Assembly (NCBI RefSeq): GCF_019802255.1
Contig: NZ_JAHYSS010000008.1
Coordinates: forward strand, 147,729-211,728
Source of the DNA: Pedobacter polysacchareus
Lineage (GTDB): Bacteria; Bacteroidota; Bacteroidia; Sphingobacteriales; Sphingobacteriaceae
Length of the DNA stretch: 64,000 nucleotides
Direction: 5' to 3'
Below, in pieces: positions 61,170 through 64,000 of this stretch. Every line of letters starts with the position of its first letter. Position 1 is the stretch's first letter. The position numbers were made by a program, and so were the translations under genes. A model generated the notes under the pieces. That model was not told where the DNA came from, did no database searches, and saw only the letters and a program-made list of their open reading frames with translations.

Positions 61170-62483
61170 TTAATTGGACAGTTCTTTGGTAGTCACTTTT
61201 TTAAATTCATACAAACTTTCCAGCTGGTTGATGAAATCCTGAAACTGCTGGTTGTAATGTGTTTTAAGTACGCAAATGCTGAAGTGACGCGTCTCAAAAA
61301 ATGCACTGAGCTGGTAATCTGCCAGAGTACCCAACAGGTAAAATTTCATTGGCTCTTTAACGCTACGCAGGAAAAAGACAGGGTTTTCTGCCTCCGGTAC
61401 TAAGGTGGCATTCCCAATGCGGAAACACATTTTTAATTCATAATAATCGCCTTTATCCAGCCATTTAAAGTAAATTTCAGGGATTTCTCTGGCAAACACG
61501 CAGGGGATTAAGTACTTCTTAAATGGTTTTGGCGCCAGATTTTTCATGCCATAGGTCATGAAATAATGGGTGTAGGATTGTGATTCCAGCATAGGGTATG
61601 CCTCTTGCCACAAATAGAACAGCTGATCTCTTCTCTCCATATTGTGATTACGGATTTCCTGTTTTTCTGCCTTACTATGGCTGAATTGCGTGTTTTGTAT
61701 CTCAGCAAGCGTTTTCATCTTTACCAGTAGTGGATGGAGCTGGGTTTGGACAGGGCTGTAGTGTAGTTCTGCCGAAGCATCGGTATCGGTAATGAAATAA
61801 GCATAGCTTTTTATGACCTCTTTATTTTTGCCAAGTTTCCCAAGGTAAGGAATCGAAAATGGGTAGTGGTTAGGGCGGTAGGGAGCAAAAGTGGTATGAG
61901 CGAAGCAATACCCGATGATGCCATTGCTGGCAGAAATGTTGCTTTGAGTATTGGGGAATCGCTTTAAGCGGTCGGGGCATACAGCCTCTTTAAAGGGATA
62001 GTAAAGTATGGACTCCGGTTTATAGAAATAAGAATATTGCTCTTTTAAACTAACGTTCATTCCCCATCTGTCGTTGATGACCTTAAGGTATTTGCTTTTA
62101 CCAGTTCGGGGATGAAGGAAATCCGGCCAGTAAAATTCCTTAAAATCACATTCACCGCTATGGTTCATTAAATCCTGTAAGACGTAATAAGCATAACGAC
62201 TGAGATAGTGTCCGCTGGTGTCCACGCTGCAACCAACCAGTAGTTCAGTCGGTTTAATCCGTAAATAAACCATTTCTTCCTTTTCCTCACCAAGGGTAAT
62301 CCCAATAGTGAGGATTTCCTGATGAAAGGAAAGCTTTCTTTGTTTGATGTTCAGGAATGGCTTTTTAGTTCTCCTAAATGCAGAATGCTTGTCTAAAGTT
62401 TCCTGACTGAGTATTACAGTCCCTTTTTCCAGTGGAAGGTGGAAAAAGTCGATGCCCCGAGGCGATAATTGTTGCATTTCCAT
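61170..62483 (-). CDS. 437-aa hypothetical protein of the mobile element
   Basis: Soluble protein with ATG at 62483. No domain is recognised. The N-terminal about 160 residues are strand-rich (RTKKPFLNIKQRKLSFHQEI, ITLGEEKEEMVYLRIKPTEL). A middle part is rich in Tyr and His (YCFAHTTFAPYRPNHYPFSI), and the C-terminal part again alternates strands (YYELKMCFRIGNATLVPEAE). It starts right next to the structured non-coding region at 62548-62714 and is followed 20 bp later by a 92-aa gene. A replication- or transfer-related role is a guess from position only. Confidence 0.65.
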   Translation of the reverse strand: MEMQQLSPRGIDFFHLPLEKGTVILSQETLDKHSAFRRTKKPFLNIKQRKLSFHQEILTIGITLGEEKEEMVYLRIKPTELLVGCSVDTSGHYLSRYAYYVLQDLMNHSGECDFKEFYWPDFLHPRTGKSKYLKVINDRWGMNVSLKEQYSYFYKPESILYYPFKEAVCPDRLKRFPNTQSNISASNGIIGYCFAHTTFAPYRPNHYPFSIPYLGKLGKNKEVIKSYAYFITDTDASAELHYSPVQTQLHPLLVKMKTLAEIQNTQFSHSKAEKQEIRNHNMERRDQLFYLWQEAYPMLESQSYTHYFMTYGMKNLAPKPFKKYLIPCVFAREIPEIYFKWLDKGDYYELKMCFRIGNATLVPEAENPVFFLRSVKEPMKFYLLGTLADYQLSAFFETRHFSICVLKTHYNQQFQDFINQLESLYEFKKVTTKELSN

Positions 62484-62547
62484 ATATGATCTTATTTAAT
62501 TTCTCATTAAATAAGCCTCAGATAAGTGGGATGCCGGAAAACAAAAC

Positions 62548-62714
62548 AGGGCTGGTAACTCACTTACTCTATTGCAGCTAGGTTCTGGTAAACCCCCAAA
62601 CCTTTCGGGATGGATCTCAGCAATATACATAAGCGAGCACCAGCCCTATTTATATATAGGGTGGTGGATGCTACACTTACGCTCGCTGAGATTAAATTTA
62701 CCAGATTTAGCTGC
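62548..62714. ncRNA. Nested-hairpin element, candidate structured RNA or origin
   Basis: Four sets of arms are nested. Outer GCAGCTA (62574-62580) with TAGCTGC (62708-62714), continued by CTGGTAAA (62585-62592) with TTTACCAG (62697-62704). Middle ATCTCAGC (62614-62621) with GCTGAGAT (62685-62692). Inner CACCA-G-CCCTAT (62638-62649) with ATAGGGTGGTG (62656-62666). A competing arm AGGGCTGGT (62548-62556) is exactly complementary to ACCAGCCCT (62639-62647), so two exclusive folds exist. Which strand is transcribed, if any, is unknown. Alternatives are a DNA-level origin of replication or transfer. Confidence 0.5.
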
Positions 62715-62895
62715 GAGGCTCGTATGCAATCCTAATTGTTCATGACTAGAATTACAAAAGTATAATATTTAATTTATAACAACTTTTCTCTAATGTCAGA
62801 AATAATAATGTAAAACACAAATAAAATAATAAATAACATTAATGTATTGACGAAATGCATTACTATAATGATAAATATGATTAATTTCTGAATAT

Positions 62896-62903
62896 TATAT
62901 TTG
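62896..62903 (+). promoter_or_regulatory. TAnnTTTG promoter box of the XRE gene
   Basis: TATATTTG matches the Bacteroidota -7 consensus and lies 16 bp before the ATG at 62920, in a very AT-rich stretch. Confidence 0.5.
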
Positions 62904-62919
62904 TTTTACATCACATGAT

Positions 62920-63132
62920 ATGAGTAAAATAACTTATAACCGCATTAAGGCTGTACTGGCTGAAAAACAAAAGACAAATAAAGATTTGGCTGATGCTTTG
63001 AAAATTGCCCCTGAAACTGTTTCGAGCTGGTGTACAAACTCCGCACAGCCTTCTATTAAGAAATTGTTTGACATTGCTATTTTTTTAGGGGTAGAGCCTG
63101 GTGATTTATTATCGTCAACTAAAAGTATATAA
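62920..63132 (+). CDS. XRE/Cro-type helix-turn-helix regulator
   Basis: 70 aa consisting of one HTH_3 domain (RIKAVLAEKQKTNKDLADAL, KIAPETVSSWCTNSAQPSIK, LFDIAIFLGVEPGDLL). A compact repressor-like protein of the type that controls mobile-element functions. It is followed 18 bp later by a DUF4265 gene in the same direction. Confidence 0.9.
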   Translation: MSKITYNRIKAVLAEKQKTNKDLADALKIAPETVSSWCTNSAQPSIKKLFDIAIFLGVEPGDLLSSTKSI

Positions 63133-63150
63133 GGTAGGCTTGTAGTAGCT

Positions 63151-63618
63151 ATGGAAGAGGAAAACTATGTTAAAATTCTGTTTCAGTTTTACAGTGACGT
63201 CTTGGAGGAAGAGACTGTTGAGACAATGTGGGCTACTGTAATAGATAAAGAAAAAGGTCTTTATAAATTGGATAACATCCCTTTTTATGCTCCAAATGTA
63301 GCAGCGGATGACATTGTCTATGCCGAATTTGATGATTCTCATGAACGTCTAACGTATAGACGCATCTTTGAACCTTCTGGGAATTCAACGATACAGGTTA
63401 TTTTGTTTGATGATAATTCACCTATTAATGAGGTAAGAGCGTTGTTTGATGGTTTGGGCTGTACTAGTGAAAAGGCTAATGACAGTTATTTCGTAATGGA
63501 TGTCCCGTTTAATTTAGACTACACGATTGTTCAAGATAAACTAAAGGAATTAGAAGATTCTGGGGTGCTGGGATATGCTGAACCTTGTTTATCTGAAAAT
63601 CACAATTATAATGAATAG
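63151..63618 (+). CDS. DUF4265 family protein
   Basis: 155 aa. It shows the DUF4265 pattern: VKILFQFYSDVLEEETVETM, WATVIDKEKGLYKLDNIPFY, AADDIVYAEFDDSHERLTYR and IQVILFDDNSPINEVRALFD. The family is found with XRE regulators and has no established function. Cotranscribed with the XRE gene. Immunity-like or element-control roles are possible. Confidence 0.82.
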   Translation: MEEENYVKILFQFYSDVLEEETVETMWATVIDKEKGLYKLDNIPFYAPNVAADDIVYAEFDDSHERLTYRRIFEPSGNSTIQVILFDDNSPINEVRALFDGLGCTSEKANDSYFVMDVPFNLDYTIVQDKLKELEDSGVLGYAEPCLSENHNYNE

Positions 63619-63709
63619 AAATATGTTGTAGGGCGAAATGGAGTTCTTTTGCGCAGAAAAGCCAAAAACACACCGTGCTTTTGGCTTCAATCGTTATCCT
63701 TTATATCTG

Positions 63710-64000
63710 TTATTGGTATTTATCTCTTAATAAGGCCATATCTGCACCCACTTTAATATCCAGTACTTTTGCATAAATCTGGGTTGTCCTGATATTGGTA
63801 TGTCCCAGCATTTTTGATACACTTTCAATGGGAACGCCATTTAAGAGTGTGACCGTAGTCGCAAAGGTGTGGCGGGCAATATGCGAGCTAAGTGGTTTAT
63901 CAATTTCACATAAGGTAGCAATCTCCTTTAGTAGGCTAGGCCAACAGCGCTTTGCCACCTTGCGGTGGTAAGTTTCTGCTAACCCGCCCCCGAACCGTAC
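63710..64000 (-). CDS. Tyrosine recombinase/integrase, C-terminal part (5' end beyond window)
   Basis: The frame is open from the window edge to the TAA at 63710 and gives 96 residues. The catalytic core is plain: HIARHTFATT (His and Arg of the RxxH pair), LGHTNIRTTQIYAKV (second His and nucleophile Tyr), and upstream VRFGGGLAETYHRKVAKR, which continues without a stop. This is the phage-integrase family typical of Bacteroidota mobilizable and conjugative transposons. The N-terminal arm- and core-binding domains lie outside. It faces away from the XRE/DUF4265 genes. An attachment site is expected beyond the window edge. Confidence 0.93.
   Translation of the reverse strand, partial: VRFGGGLAETYHRKVAKRCWPSLLKEIATLCEIDKPLSSHIARHTFATTVTLLNGVPIESVSKMLGHTNIRTTQIYAKVLDIKVGADMALLRDKYQ

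Larger units (their letters stand above)
62484..62919. other. 436-bp non-coding region of the mobile element
   Basis: Divergent spacer between the 437-aa gene and the XRE regulator. The left part carries the nested-hairpin element (62548-62714). The right part (62740-62900) is very AT-rich and ends in the XRE promoter. No ORF of note is present. Confidence 0.7.

Noticed and set aside
1..64000. CRISPR array, rRNA genes or complete insertion sequences
   Set aside because: No regularly spaced short repeats, rRNA sequence or transposase with terminal inverted repeats was seen on either strand.

Overview
The window looks like part of a Bacteroidota chromosome, most likely Sphingobacteriaceae (Pedobacter-like). 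The signs are two SusC/SusD outer-membrane pairs, an ECF sigma / FecR / STN-type TonB receptor cascade, many long AraC regulators, DUF3667, DUF2931 and DUF4265 proteins, and TAnnTTTG-type promoter boxes. The species is inferred from gene content and gene style.

Left half (1-28,500): the end of a FecCD/BtuF-type ABC importer for a siderophore, heme or cobalamin. Next is a transenvelope-regulated uptake locus (1837-11914): ECF sigma, FecR, SusC with STN domain, SusD, a small lipoprotein and a secreted zinc metalloprotease. A further TonB receptor, a TetX-like flavin monooxygenase with a divergent AraC gene, and an orphan CheB esterase follow. A second SusC/SusD pair ends in a secreted M14 carboxypeptidase (17538-24674). 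Both Sus loci carry peptidases and no glycoside hydrolases, so peptide or protein uptake is likelier than glycan use. The left half ends with an SDR/AraC pair, small membrane proteins, a PAS-LuxR regulator and the tail of a dead GNAT gene.

Middle (28,600-45,800): ordinary, regulator-rich accessory chromosome. It holds a DUF2931 protein, a secreted carboxylesterase with a RidA-like protein, an AraC gene followed by a compact OMP / membrane protein / NmrA cluster, a seven-heme cytochrome c lipoprotein, HPF, an O-acetyltransferase, a rhomboid protease, DUF2071, and two diverged copies of an AraC + aldo/keto-reductase module.

Right part (45,800-64,000): a mobile, defence-rich region. Two imperfect ~160-bp direct repeats, each next to a hairpin and resembling a decayed tRNA 3' end, flank a caspase-like protease gene. 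Next comes a minus-strand cluster with a three-component ABC conflict system of the ABC-3C type: a nuclease-like effector with a WHP C-terminus, a middle component, and a Rad50-like DUF3732 ATPase with a zinc-hook CxxC. Downstream in the same cluster are an unrecognised 108-aa protein and an OLD-like ATPase/TOPRIM protein. A divergent beta-helix protein with a two-helix membrane tail follows. The far right is the backbone of a mobilizable element: excisionase-type HTH proteins, BfmA/BtgA mobilization protein, a DUF5712/BtgB-like relaxase, element-type hypotheticals, an XRE regulator, a strongly structured non-coding segment, and the C-terminus of a tyrosine integrase cut by the window edge.

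The best candidates for something undescribed are the 108-aa + ATPase/TOPRIM pair joined to ABC-3C, the caspase with an unassigned C-terminal half between the repeats, and the nested-hairpin element at 62548-62714.
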